Assembly: GCA_026003895.1 (NCBI GenBank)
Contig: BPIC01000002.1
Coordinates: 248,001-312,000, forward strand
Source: Dehalococcoidia bacterium
Lineage (GTDB): Bacteria > Chloroflexota > Dehalococcoidia > SpSt-223
Length of the DNA: 64,000 bases
Direction of reading: 5' to 3'
Positions within the stretch are counted from its first letter, which is position 1, and every line of letters starts with the position of its first letter. Below the pieces are notes generated by a model, which was not told the DNA's origin, did no database searches, and was given only the letters and a program-made list of their open reading frames with translations. The position numbers and the translations under genes are program-made. Positions 53,226-61,135 of the stretch are shown here, in pieces.

Positions 53226-53533
53226 GCTTGGTCCCTAGGGGACTCGTGCAACCCGGCTCTGAGTTCGGGTGATCTGCCACTCCTTCGTGCGCGTTTCCAC
53301 TCTTCCGGCCGCCGACCTCGTGAAGCAGCCGCGTGACCGAACACCGGTCGATCCACGGTGCTTCTCCTCGTGATCTCCGGAAATTCAGCGGGCACCGATC
53401 GGGGCGGACGACAATACGGGGCGAACGCTCGGTTCGCGTTGTCAGCCGGGCCTGCGACGGCGGGTGTTCGTGCCGTGAATCGGGCGGTACACTCGCCCGG
53501 GACAGTCGGTCGGTGGGCAGGGAGGGAGAGGCC
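53226..53533. other. 308-bp region between tRNA-Sec and the LLM oxidoreductase
   Basis: No gene is convincing here. Just after the tRNA, GTCCC-TAG-GGGAC (starting near 53231) makes a small hairpin without T-tract. TACACT at 53488-53493 is a -10-like box 40 bases before the LLM start, in the same spacing as the TACACT before the cyclase at 6748. Confidence 0.45.
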
Positions 53534-54736
53534 ATGCAGCTCGGAATACAGCTCGGCGCGTCGGCAGCGGGGGGCCAGAGTTCGCACGAATCGATCGATC
53601 TCGCGATGTGGGCCGCTCGCTTTGCGGACGAAGCGGGGTTTGATCACATTTGGACGACCGAGCATCACTTCACAGAGAACATCCATACCGGAGCCCCGGG
53701 GGCCATCCTCGCCTACGTTGCCGGGGTGACTGAGCGCGCCAAGCTTGGCTATGCCGTCTCGATTGTCCCGCTCCACCATCCGCTCTTGCTCGCTGAGGAA
53801 TTCGCCTGGGTCGATAACCTTTCCAAAGGGCGGTTGATTGCCGGCATTAGCCCGGGCTGGGCCGCCTATGAGTTCAAGCTGCTCGGCGTTCCGCACGAGG
53901 AGCGGCGCGAACGGCTCGCCGAGTCGTTCGAGATTATCACGCGTGCGCTCACCAACGAGCCGTTCAGCTACCAAGGGAGGTACTTTCAGATCCCTGAGAT
54001 GCGGCTTTTCCCGCCGCCGCGTCAGAAGCGCATTCCCTTTGCGATGTCCTGCAACCAGAACGAATCGGTCCGTCGAGCGGCACGGTGGCGCGTCAGTCCA
54101 CTCCTCGGGTTTCCCCCGGCTCCGGAGCTTTTCCAGCAGCGCCAAGTGTTCATCGATACCTGCCGCGAGGAAGGCGTGCCCGAAGATGAGATCGCCGAAC
54201 TGGTATCGTACGTCGGCGTCCGCAAGTTCATCACCATTGCCAAGACCGATGAGGAAGCCGAGGCGATTGCGCTCGCCGGCACGCAGCAGCTTCAGGGGAC
54301 GCTAAAACGGTTGCTGACCACGGCCGGTGCCCACGACGCGCTGGAAAGCACTGTCCGGACGCCGAGCGGCGCGATGGTGACGCTCGATCACGAGGACGTC
54401 CGCGAATCGCCAATCTTCGGCAACCATCTGTATGGCAGCGTCGACACGGTGATCGAAAAGCTGCTCGATCTCGAGCGCGTGGGCGGAATGGCGCACTGCA
54501 TCTGCGTCTTCGGGGGCGGCGAGAATGGCGTCGCCGGATCGAAACAGGCGATCGAATTGTTTGCCAAAGAGGTCATCCCGGCGGTGAAACAGCATTCGAC
54601 GTCGAGAGGGCCCCGCGGCGCTAGCGGAGAGGAAGCTGCTTCGCTGCGAACGCCGCCGCTTGCGAGCGGCGCGTCAAGCCGAGCTTGCTCAAAATCGACG
54701 AGACGTAGTTCTTCACCGTCTTGTCGGAAAGAATGA
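53534..54736 (+). CDS. LLM class flavin-dependent oxidoreductase
   Basis: This ~400-residue bacterial luciferase-like monooxygenase uses reduced flavin (FMNH2 or F420H2). T-T-E-H-H-F and H-P-L-L-L-A-E-E-F-A-W-V-D-N-L-S-x-G-R are family blocks, and G-G-M-A-H-C-I-C-V-F-G-G-G occurs late. The substrate is unknown. ATG 53534 follows GGGAGGGAGAG. The natural end is probably near A-V-K-Q-H (about residue 356): the last ~44 codons are Ser/Arg-rich and run antisense through the response regulator's 3' end, so the original stop seems to have been lost. Confidence 0.82.
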   Translation: MQLGIQLGASAAGGQSSHESIDLAMWAARFADEAGFDHIWTTEHHFTENIHTGAPGAILAYVAGVTERAKLGYAVSIVPLHHPLLLAEEFAWVDNLSKGRLIAGISPGWAAYEFKLLGVPHEERRERLAESFEIITRALTNEPFSYQGRYFQIPEMRLFPPPRQKRIPFAMSCNQNESVRRAARWRVSPLLGFPPAPELFQQRQVFIDTCREEGVPEDEIAELVSYVGVRKFITIAKTDEEAEAIALAGTQQLQGTLKRLLTTAGAHDALESTVRTPSGAMVTLDHEDVRESPIFGNHLYGSVDTVIEKLLDLERVGGMAHCICVFGGGENGVAGSKQAIELFAKEVIPAVKQHSTSRGPRGASGEEAASLRTPPLASGASSRACSKSTRRSSSPSCRKE

Positions 54737-55289
54737 GCTCGTTGGCAATCTCCTTGTTGGTCTTACCCTCGGCGATAAGCGGCAGGATCCGACGCTCCTG
54801 CTCGGTCAGCGATTCGAGTTGACGCTCCTCGGGCGTTCGCTCACCAGCAGCGACGGCACGGATCCGCTGAAGCGCCCGCTCCGCGACGGCCGGGTCGAGA
54901 AGCGAGCCGCCGGTTGCGACAGTCTCGATGGCATTGACGAGCTCGCGCGCCCGCGTCTGTTTGAGAAGGTAACCAGACGCGCCGGCCATCAGCGAAGCAA
55001 AGACGGCCTCTTCGTCCGCATAGGAGGTGAGCATCAGCACTTTGGTGGTTGGCCGCTCGGCGCGGATCTCTCGGCACGCCTCGACCCCGGTGCCATCGGG
55101 CAGGCGAACATCCATGACGATGACATCGGGCTCGGTGCGGAGCGCTTCGCGCACCGCCTCTTCGACGGTGCCCGCTTCGCCAACAACCGCGAGCCGCTCT
55201 CGCCGCTCGAGCAAGGTCTTCAGTCCCTGGCGAACGACTTCGTGATCGTCGACCAACATGATCCGGATAGGGGCGGCGCTCTCAGTCAT
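54621..55289 (-). CDS. LuxR/NarL-type response regulator
   Basis: This 222-residue two-component regulator has a receiver domain (residues 7-125) with phospho-acceptor Asp60 in V-I-V-M-D-V-R-L-P-D-G, acidic pair D-D-H-E near 14, Ser/Thr in M-L-T-S-Y and Lys in L-L-K-Q. The C-terminal LuxR helix-turn-helix (about 155-215) includes L-T-E-Q-E-R-R-I-L-P-L-I-A-E-G-K-T-N-K-E-I-A. ATG 55289 overlaps the kinase stop (ATGA). It resembles DevR/NreC-type redox or hypoxia regulators. Its 3' end is overlapped antisense by the LLM frame. Confidence 0.94.
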   Translation of the reverse strand: MTESAAPIRIMLVDDHEVVRQGLKTLLERRERLAVVGEAGTVEEAVREALRTEPDVIVMDVRLPDGTGVEACREIRAERPTTKVLMLTSYADEEAVFASLMAGASGYLLKQTRARELVNAIETVATGGSLLDPAVAERALQRIRAVAAGERTPEERQLESLTEQERRILPLIAEGKTNKEIANELILSDKTVKNYVSSILSKLGLTRRSQAAAFAAKQLPLR

Positions 55290-56689
55290 GTTCGTACTCC
55301 TTGCGAGGCCGGAATAGTCGCTACGAGCCGCGTTCCCACCCCCGGCGCGCTGTCGATTTGCAAATCGCCACCCAATGACGCGACGCGCTCCCGCATGTTG
55401 CGCAATCCATTCCCGAGCCGGTTCGGAGCGGCGGGATCGAAGCCTCGTCCATTGTCCTCGATTTCGATCGTTACGTCATCATCCCGGCTGATCAACCGAA
55501 TCGTCACTCGGTTCGCCGCAGCATGACGAGCAATGTTGGAGAGCGCCTCGCGGACGAACTGCAGGACCTGCCAGGTGGCTTCTGGGTCGAACGCGAGCTG
55601 TCCCTCAGCGGAAAATTGGATATCCACCCCAGTTGCCCGCCGATGAGCGGCCACGAGGTCGGCAATCATCTCGGTCAGGCTGCCGGGCTCGAGCTGGGAG
55701 CGCAGATTGTGGATGTACCCACGGATTTCGACGATCACTTCGTTCAGGGAATCGATCGCCTCATCAATCCGCGCCGACGCAGCCGCTGGATTCTCGGCAA
55801 GCAGAAGCTGCGCGTCTTCGAGAACGAGATTCACGCCGTAAATCGACTGGATGGTCCCGTCGTGCAGTTCCCGGGCGATTCGGTTGCGCTCCTCATACGC
55901 GGCGAGGCGCTGGACCTGCTGGTGCAGCCGGGCGTTCTCGATTGCGACCGCTGCGTGGGAGGCAAGCAAGACGATCAACCGCTCGTCGTCGTCCGTAAAC
56001 TCCCCGCCGCCAATCTTGTCCGCGAGGTACAAGTTGCCGATGATCGTGCTGCCGCTGACAATCGGCACGCCCATGAGCTTTGTCATCTTCGGGTGATTCG
56101 GCGGGAACCCCAAACGTGCCGGCTCGGCCGCCACGTTCGGTACCCGGACTGGCTGTCCGTCGCGCAGCATCGTGCCCAGAATGCCGTGGTTGCGTGGGAG
56201 CGCCCCGATTGCGGCGCGCTCCGCCGCTGTCAAGCCGGAGGTAATCAGGTCCGTCAAATACCCGTCTGGGCCGAGGATCCCAAGCGCAGCATAGCGTGCG
56301 CCCGACAACTCGCGCACGATATCGACAATTCGCTGCAAGACGCGTTCAAGCGATAGCTCGGAGGCGATGACGATGCTCGCCTCATCGAGGGCGGCAAGCT
56401 GCCGATTTTGGCGGATGATCCGCTCTTGGGAGGCGTTCAACCGGCGCGTAATCCAAACGTTGAAGAGGATAATCCCGACAGTCGCGATCGCGACCGTCAG
56501 CAGCATGGACACGGGAATGGGGAGCAACTGCTCCACGACGAACCGCTCGGCCACAATCAGGCCGACGAAGAAGGCGATCGGCGCGAACACGGTGAGGAGG
56601 CGCTGCGGGCGCGAGCCCACGACCGAGATCTCCCCTCGAGAGATACGCTGGATTGTACGCCGCAAAAGCCGGGACACGCCGGGTGTCAC
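55286..56689 (-). CDS. GAF-domain sensor histidine kinase (NarL/DevS type)
   Basis: This 467-residue kinase has two N-terminal membrane helices (about residues 35-75), a short coiled coil (Q-E-R-I-I-R-Q-N-R-Q-L-A-A-L-D-E), a GAF domain (about 100-245), HisKA_3 with the phosphorylated His in R-I-A-R-E-L-H-D-G, and a HATPase domain ending D-N-G-R-G-F-D, G-N-G-L-R-N-M-R-E-R. It phosphorylates the coupled regulator. GTG 56689 overlaps the stop of the upstream gene (GTGA), which fixes the start; longer in-frame readings lie inside that gene. No haem or Cys motif in GAF is evident. Confidence 0.92.
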   Translation of the reverse strand: MTPGVSRLLRRTIQRISRGEISVVGSRPQRLLTVFAPIAFFVGLIVAERFVVEQLLPIPVSMLLTVAIATVGIILFNVWITRRLNASQERIIRQNRQLAALDEASIVIASELSLERVLQRIVDIVRELSGARYAALGILGPDGYLTDLITSGLTAAERAAIGALPRNHGILGTMLRDGQPVRVPNVAAEPARLGFPPNHPKMTKLMGVPIVSGSTIIGNLYLADKIGGGEFTDDDERLIVLLASHAAVAIENARLHQQVQRLAAYEERNRIARELHDGTIQSIYGVNLVLEDAQLLLAENPAAASARIDEAIDSLNEVIVEIRGYIHNLRSQLEPGSLTEMIADLVAAHRRATGVDIQFSAEGQLAFDPEATWQVLQFVREALSNIARHAAANRVTIRLISRDDDVTIEIEDNGRGFDPAAPNRLGNGLRNMRERVASLGGDLQIDSAPGVGTRLVATIPASQGVRT

Positions 56690-57072
56690 GGATCGCGGTT
56701 CAGCAAGGAGCGGGCTGTCACTTGAAGAACAGCGGGCGCGGCGGGAAAGACCGTTACCACCCGGCGATCGCGCGCGACGAGCCGGGCGGCCCATTCCGGT
56801 GGTTGGTCGCCGTAGCCGGTCACCACGAGCCAACCGTCTGGGACGGTACGGCGGATCGCCTCCACCTGCTCGTGGTCGCGGCCGTGGTCGCGACTGAGGA
56901 CCAAGACAGTGAGGGGCGCGCTGGGATCAACCGCCCTCACGACCCGATACTCTCGGCTTAGCCACCAGCCGACCCGGTCGCCAAGCTCCCCGGCAAGCGA
57001 CACGACGGCAACGCTGGTCGCTCGCTTCACGTGACCCTCGTAGCGCTCAGATTGGGATGGAAGCTGTACCAT
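56686..57072 (-). CDS. Unknown receiver-like protein coupled to the histidine kinase
   Basis: This ~128-residue soluble protein alternates short hydrophobic strands with helices (S-V-A-V-V-S-L, L-T-V-L-V-L-S, G-W-L-V-V-T-G-Y-G-D-Q, R-R-V-V-T-V-F-P-A-A-P), a pattern like a CheY-like receiver fold. The expected phospho-acceptor Asp after strand 3 is replaced by Ser-Arg-Asp-His, so it cannot be called a true receiver. Its stop overlaps the kinase start (GTGA), so it is the first gene of a three-gene signalling unit. ATG 57072 is the likely start; longer options (ATG 57129, 57195) exist. Confidence 0.6.
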   Translation of the reverse strand: MVQLPSQSERYEGHVKRATSVAVVSLAGELGDRVGWWLSREYRVVRAVDPSAPLTVLVLSRDHGRDHEQVEAIRRTVPDGWLVVTGYGDQPPEWAARLVARDRRVVTVFPAAPAVLQVTARSLLNRDP

Positions 57073-57262
57073 TGTGGGGCGAGTGTAGCCAGCGTCAGGC
57101 AACATCGCTGGAGCCGAACCGACTACCATCGCGGGGCCAATCGGCCCATTTCTTGGTTCGTCGCTCGTCGGAAAAGGATCCCTTGACCGGCGCATCGGCC
57201 GTCGCGAATTCGAAGCGGCGCCGGTTACCCTCGTCGTCGACGAATTTCCTTTGGAGGGCGTG

Positions 57263-58384
57263 ATGGCCGACGACCGCGCCGCACGCTATCGAACGAACCT
57301 ACTTGAAGAGCGAGAAGCCGCGGCGCTCTACCGTCAACTGGCCGAGGCTGAGCCCGATCCGAACCTTGCTGCGATCTATCGCCAGCTCGCTGAGATGGAA
57401 GAACGCCACGCCGCGGTGTGGGAGGCTCGCCTGCGCGAGCTTGGCGAGCCGCTACCGCCGACCAAACTGCGCTGGCGGGCCCGGCTCATCGCTTGGCTGG
57501 CGAAGCGCTTCGGCGCGAACGCAGTGCTGCCGATGCTGATGGCCGCGGAGGAGGACGCGGGTAGCGGCTACCTCAGCCAGCCCGAGGCGCGCGCCGCTGG
57601 AATGCCCGCCCAGGAGCGCACCCATTTCCGCGTCTTTCGGACTCTCTCGCTCCCGAGCGGACTGGGTGGACCGGTTGTCGCCCAGTTGGAGGGCCGGCAT
57701 CGCACCGCCGGCGGGAACGCGCTGCGCGCAGCGGTCCTTGGCGCAAACGACGGGCTCGTCTCGAACCTCAGCCTCGTGATGGGCGTGGCCGGCGCGACAC
57801 TGGAGTCATCGTCGGTCCTCGTTGCCGGTTTCGCCGGGCTGCTCGCCGGGGCGCTCTCCATGGCGCTCGGCGAGTGGCTGTCCGTCCAGAGCGCCCGTGA
57901 ATTGTACGCCCGTCAGATTGCGATCGAGCGGGAAGAGATTGAGGCGTCCCCGGAGGACGAAGCCGCTGAGTTGGCCCTCATCTACCAAGCCAAAGGCCTT
58001 CCGCGCGATCAGGCGGAGCGGCTCGCCGCCTCGATCGTCGCCTCGCCCGAATCGGCGCTCGAAACGCTCTCCCGCGAAGAACTGGGGATCGATCCGGAAG
58101 AACTCGGCGGCTCGGCCTGGGTCGCGGCCGGAACTTCGTTTTTGCTCTTTGCCATTGGGGCGATCATCCCGCTCTTTGGTTTTCTGTTCGCCAGCGGGAC
58201 GTCAGCGGTGGTCCTGAGCGCAGCCGCCAGCGCGGTTGGCCTTTTTGCCATTGGTGCGGGAATTACGCTGTTCACGGGTCGCAGCGTCTGGTTTTCTGGG
58301 GTGCGGCAGGTGCTGTTTGGACTGGCCGCCGCGGCGATCACTTTTGGATTGGGCAAGGCCGTCGGAGTCGGGCTCGGACTCTAG
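57263..58384 (+). CDS. Membrane-bound ferritin-like/VIT1 family protein (MbfA-like)
   Basis: This 373-residue protein has a ferritin-like helical domain (residues 1-140) fused to a VIT1/CCC1 membrane domain. The N-terminal part repeats E-x-x-x-L-Y-R-Q-L-A and has E-E-R-H-A-A-V-W, typical of the di-iron fold. The C-terminal part (about 155-373) has L-G-A-N-D-G-L-V-S-N-L, G-A-L-S-M-A-L-G-E-W-L-S-V-Q-S and five helices. MbfA-type proteins export ferrous iron or manganese under stress. ATG 57263 has GGAGG spaced properly; TTG 57251 would extend it by four residues. Its stop directly abuts the convergent hydrolase stop. Confidence 0.88.
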   Translation: MADDRAARYRTNLLEEREAAALYRQLAEAEPDPNLAAIYRQLAEMEERHAAVWEARLRELGEPLPPTKLRWRARLIAWLAKRFGANAVLPMLMAAEEDAGSGYLSQPEARAAGMPAQERTHFRVFRTLSLPSGLGGPVVAQLEGRHRTAGGNALRAAVLGANDGLVSNLSLVMGVAGATLESSSVLVAGFAGLLAGALSMALGEWLSVQSARELYARQIAIEREEIEASPEDEAAELALIYQAKGLPRDQAERLAASIVASPESALETLSREELGIDPEELGGSAWVAAGTSFLLFAIGAIIPLFGFLFASGTSAVVLSAAASAVGLFAIGAGITLFTGRSVWFSGVRQVLFGLAAAAITFGLGKAVGVGLGL

Positions 58385-59170
58385 TCACACGACCGGACGT
58401 TCGAGAAACGAGAGCACGGCGTGGACGAACCCCGTGGGGTTTTCCAGCACCAACTGCTGCCCGCCGGGGATTCGCTCGACCCGCGCCCGGCGAAACAGCG
58501 GCCGGACGATTTCGATCCGGTCGAGAAAGTAGTCGTGCTCGCCGTACAGAAGCAACGTTGGCGCCTGAATAGCCGGAATGCGCGTCTTCGGGTCGTAGCG
58601 AAAGATAGCGCGATGCCCCTCTTCATTGCGGGGACCAGGCCGCAGCATGGCGAGGTGCATCATGTGAATCGTCGCGGTCGGCAGGCTCGGGTTCGTCGAG
58701 CGCAGAAAGCGCCACACGTCGAGAGCTTGGGAGCCGTCCGGCTTCATCGGCGTCCACCGGAGCGTCTCCAGCTTGCTCTTGCGAACCTCGTCGTCGTAAT
58801 CGGGCAGCCCAGAGAGGACGAGCGTTTCGATGCGTTCCGGCGCGGCGGCGGCGACTTCCACCGCAACGGCGCAGCCCGTCAGCCTGCCGACGAGGTGGGC
58901 ACGCTCCCAGCCGAGCGCATCAAGCGCTTGCAGGGCCGCGCGACCGTAGTCGGGAATCTCCCAAACACCCGGCGGCGGCGGATCCGATTCGCCGTATCCC
59001 GGCGTGTCGATGGCGACGACACGGTAGTGCTCTGCCAAGCGCGGTAGGATCGCCTCGTAGACCGCGCTCGAGAGCGGAGTTTGGTGAAGCAGCAGCACGT
59101 TCGGGCCGGCATCGCCAGCGGCGCGGAAATGAAGTAGACCACTCGGTGTCGCGAGATAGCCGCGACGCAC
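58385..59170 (-). CDS. Alpha/beta-hydrolase-fold protein lacking the catalytic Ser and His
   Basis: This is a 261-residue alpha/beta-hydrolase. The elbow, normally G-x-S-x-G, reads G-R-L-T-G (95-99) with Leu97 at the nucleophile position, and the C-terminal His position reads G-G-Q-Q (about 236-239). The D-x-P-G-Y-G-x-S-D block and Y-G-E-H-D are intact, so the fold is kept while both key residues are missing. It is likely a pseudoenzyme with a binding role, or it uses other chemistry. GTG 59170 immediately follows the stop of a 40-residue basic protein. Confidence 0.75.
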   Translation of the reverse strand: MRRGYLATPSGLLHFRAAGDAGPNVLLLHQTPLSSAVYEAILPRLAEHYRVVAIDTPGYGESDPPPPGVWEIPDYGRAALQALDALGWERAHLVGRLTGCAVAVEVAAAAPERIETLVLSGLPDYDDEVRKSKLETLRWTPMKPDGSQALDVWRFLRSTNPSLPTATIHMMHLAMLRPGPRNEEGHRAIFRYDPKTRIPAIQAPTLLLYGEHDYFLDRIEIVRPLFRRARVERIPGGQQLVLENPTGFVHAVLSFLERPVV

Positions 59171-59293
59171 CTATTTCTTGCCGAGCCGGCGCGCCAATCG
59201 GCGCGTCTTGTGGGGCTGCATCGCGATCCGGCGGCGTCGCTTAATCTTGGCGGCCAACAAATTGCGGCCGCGGTTCTTCGGAAGGCCAGGCAT
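59171..59293 (-). CDS. Very basic 40-residue protein
   Basis: This short gene starts at ATG 59293 with GAGAGG upstream and encodes 40 residues, of which 17 are Arg or Lys: M-P-G-L-P-K-N-R-G-R-N-L-L then R-R-R-R-I-A-M-Q-P-H-K-T-R-R-L-A and G-K-K at the end. Charge and length fit a nucleic-acid-binding or ribosome-associated peptide, but I cannot name a family. Its stop TAG touches the GTG of the hydrolase-fold protein with no gap, so the two are translationally coupled. Confidence 0.6.
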   Translation of the reverse strand: MPGLPKNRGRNLLAAKIKRRRRIAMQPHKTRRLARRLGKK

Positions 59294-59411
59294 CTCATCC
59301 TCTCGGTTGGCCGACGCATTCCAGCTTGGGAAGCGGGGCGAGGTCAGCACGGCAGCGCCGTGTCGGGGTGGCTTGTTCCCGGAGTATACCGAATCATTGG
59401 CGCAGGCGTCG

Positions 59412-60128
59412 CTATTCGAACTGCGGAATCAGGTACTCGTCGATGCGATCTTGATGGCGTGATTCCAGCACCACCCCGTTGATCGCGAGGCAAAGCGTGC
59501 ACTGCAGGAACTCGGCGGCGACTCGGCTGAGCACCATCCGGTCGAGAAAGATCTCGAAGAAATCCATGATTGAGACGAGAGTCGTGTCGACCGTCAAATC
59601 GAGCCGGATGATTCGCTGCGCCGGGTCGACGTCCAGCGCGTTGCTGGTGACGGCATAGTTGACCCGATCGTGAATGTCGAAAGTGCGCGGATCAAGATTG
59701 CGGACGCGCGACCGATGAACGTCAGCCTTGTCGGCAATGATCACCGCCGCCGACACTTCACTAACGGGCCGGCTATCGTCTTCGTGGTGCCCGACTGCCG
59801 TCATCACCTCGACGACCTCGTCGATCGGCATCCCGAGGCGACGCAGCACGTCATAGGTGATCAGCCCACTGCTGTGGCCGTGATCAAGCCGGTTCACGAC
59901 GTTCCCGATATCGTGCAAATAGCCGGCGATTGCGGCCAATTCCGCCGTTCGTTCGGGGTAGCCGAGCCGGAGCAGCAGATTCTGGGCGCTTGCGCCGACC
60001 GTCGACGCGTGCCGCTGACCGTGCTCGGTGTACCCAAGCACCCCAAGCGCACGGTTCGCGCCGGTGATGAGCGCATCGACTTCGGGCGAAGCCGCGACAT
60101 CGCGAAGCGTGAGGCGGGGGCGCTCCAT
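59412..60128 (-). CDS. HD domain phosphohydrolase
   Basis: This 238-residue protein has an HD metal site: His in G-Q-R-H-A, the pair in G-Y-L-H-D-I-G-N, later V-G-H-H-E-D-D, and Asp in I-I-A-D-K-A-D. HD proteins hydrolyse phosphate mono- or diesters such as nucleotides or second messengers. The C-terminal half (from about 150; R-V-N-Y-A-V-T-S-N-A-L, R-L-D-L-T-V-D-T) is unassigned. ATG 60128 gives a clean domain start; longer in-frame reading upstream is Arg/Pro-rich noise. It follows the Thr/Pro-rich membrane protein by eight bases. Confidence 0.82.
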   Translation of the reverse strand: MERPRLTLRDVAASPEVDALITGANRALGVLGYTEHGQRHASTVGASAQNLLLRLGYPERTAELAAIAGYLHDIGNVVNRLDHGHSSGLITYDVLRRLGMPIDEVVEVMTAVGHHEDDSRPVSEVSAAVIIADKADVHRSRVRNLDPRTFDIHDRVNYAVTSNALDVDPAQRIIRLDLTVDTTLVSIMDFFEIFLDRMVLSRVAAEFLQCTLCLAINGVVLESRHQDRIDEYLIPQFE

Positions 60129-60136
60129 TGCACCTC

Positions 60137-61135
60137 CTAGGGGCGCGGCGTCGGAGACGCCGGGAATGGGGGAACTGGAATTTGGGTCGTGGCGGTCGGC
60201 GCCGGCCCGGCGAGGGTCGGGCTCGCCGCTGCCGCGGGCGTCGAAGTCGGGATCGCTCCGCTGGTGGTTGGCGTCGCCGGCGGCCGAGTTCCTGATGCCA
60301 CGGGAGTGAATGTCGCGTTGGCGGGTGGCACGGTCGGTGTCGTCGCTGGCCCGCTGGGCGTGGCGGTGCGGCTGGCGGCGGCCGGCGTTGTCGTCCGCGC
60401 GATCTGGGTCGGCGTCGCGAACACCGGCCCCATGGGGGTCGATGTGCGGATTGGCGTCGCTGTCGCCACCACCACCGGCGTGCTCGTCGGATCGGGCTCG
60501 TCGGGGATGACCCGCGGCGTAGCCGTCGGAAGCAGCACCGGCAACCCAAAGGTCGGCGTCGGCCCTGCCGTCTCGTCCGGACTCGGGGTGAGTCCCACCA
60601 CGAAGGGCGTCTGGGTCGGAGTGGGCGTGCTGGTTGGCGCGATCGCCAGCGCGGGCGGCTGGAGCGCCGGCGTGAGCGAGAGGGCCGTGAACCCAAGACA
60701 GTAGAGGAACGTGCTCACCAGAAACACGAGCATCGAGCCAAAGTAAAACCGGCGATCGTTCTGACCAAGGCCGTTCCACCAGCGAGTGAGAGCGCCCTCG
60801 CGAGCGATTTCCAGCACCTCACCGCTCTCGTCGATCACGTAGCGTTCGGAGATTTGGTAGGGCGGCTCGATCAATTCAATGGGCTCGTCGCTGGCGGGCG
60901 CGGGGTCGACCAATAACGGGTCGAAGTAGGTCCATTCGGCCGCCGCGGGCTCGCTGAGTGGAGCGGACATGGGCGGCGGCGGAAGCAGCAACGTCGCCTC
61001 GGCTGGGCGGGGCACAGTCACCGGGATGGTGGGATGATCGGGCGCGAGCGGGCTGGTGGCTTCGCCGTCGGCCGCTGCAGCAGACGGTTCGGCGGGCGCC
61101 GGAGACTCCTCCGGCGGGAGGTCTGGGTCCGTCAC
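60137..61135 (-). CDS. Thr/Pro-rich single-pass membrane protein
   Basis: This 332-residue protein is unknown but well structured: a Pro/Ala/Glu-rich cytoplasmic part (1-130), one membrane helix near 133-155 (Y-F-G-S-M-L-V-F-L-V-S-T-F-L-Y-C-L-G-F), and a ~175-residue extracytoplasmic tail of (T-P-x) repeats such as T-S-T-P-T-P-T-Q-T-P. Such tails are often O-glycosylated stalks or wall spacers. Orientation (N-in) is inferred from the R-R before the helix. GTG 61135 overlaps serA (GTGA); the HD gene is eight bases downstream, so it may be a membrane element of that HD system. Confidence 0.68.
   Translation of the reverse strand: MTDPDLPPEESPAPAEPSAAAADGEATSPLAPDHPTIPVTVPRPAEATLLLPPPPMSAPLSEPAAAEWTYFDPLLVDPAPASDEPIELIEPPYQISERYVIDESGEVLEIAREGALTRWWNGLGQNDRRFYFGSMLVFLVSTFLYCLGFTALSLTPALQPPALAIAPTSTPTPTQTPFVVGLTPSPDETAGPTPTFGLPVLLPTATPRVIPDEPDPTSTPVVVATATPIRTSTPMGPVFATPTQIARTTTPAAASRTATPSGPATTPTVPPANATFTPVASGTRPPATPTTSGAIPTSTPAAAASPTLAGPAPTATTQIPVPPFPASPTPRP

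Noticed and set aside
59412-60779. A 455-residue HD protein with a long N-terminal extension
   Set aside because: The extension is Asp/Arg/His-rich and lies within the Thr/Pro-rich membrane gene, which is far better as a protein; ATG 60128 starts the HD domain.
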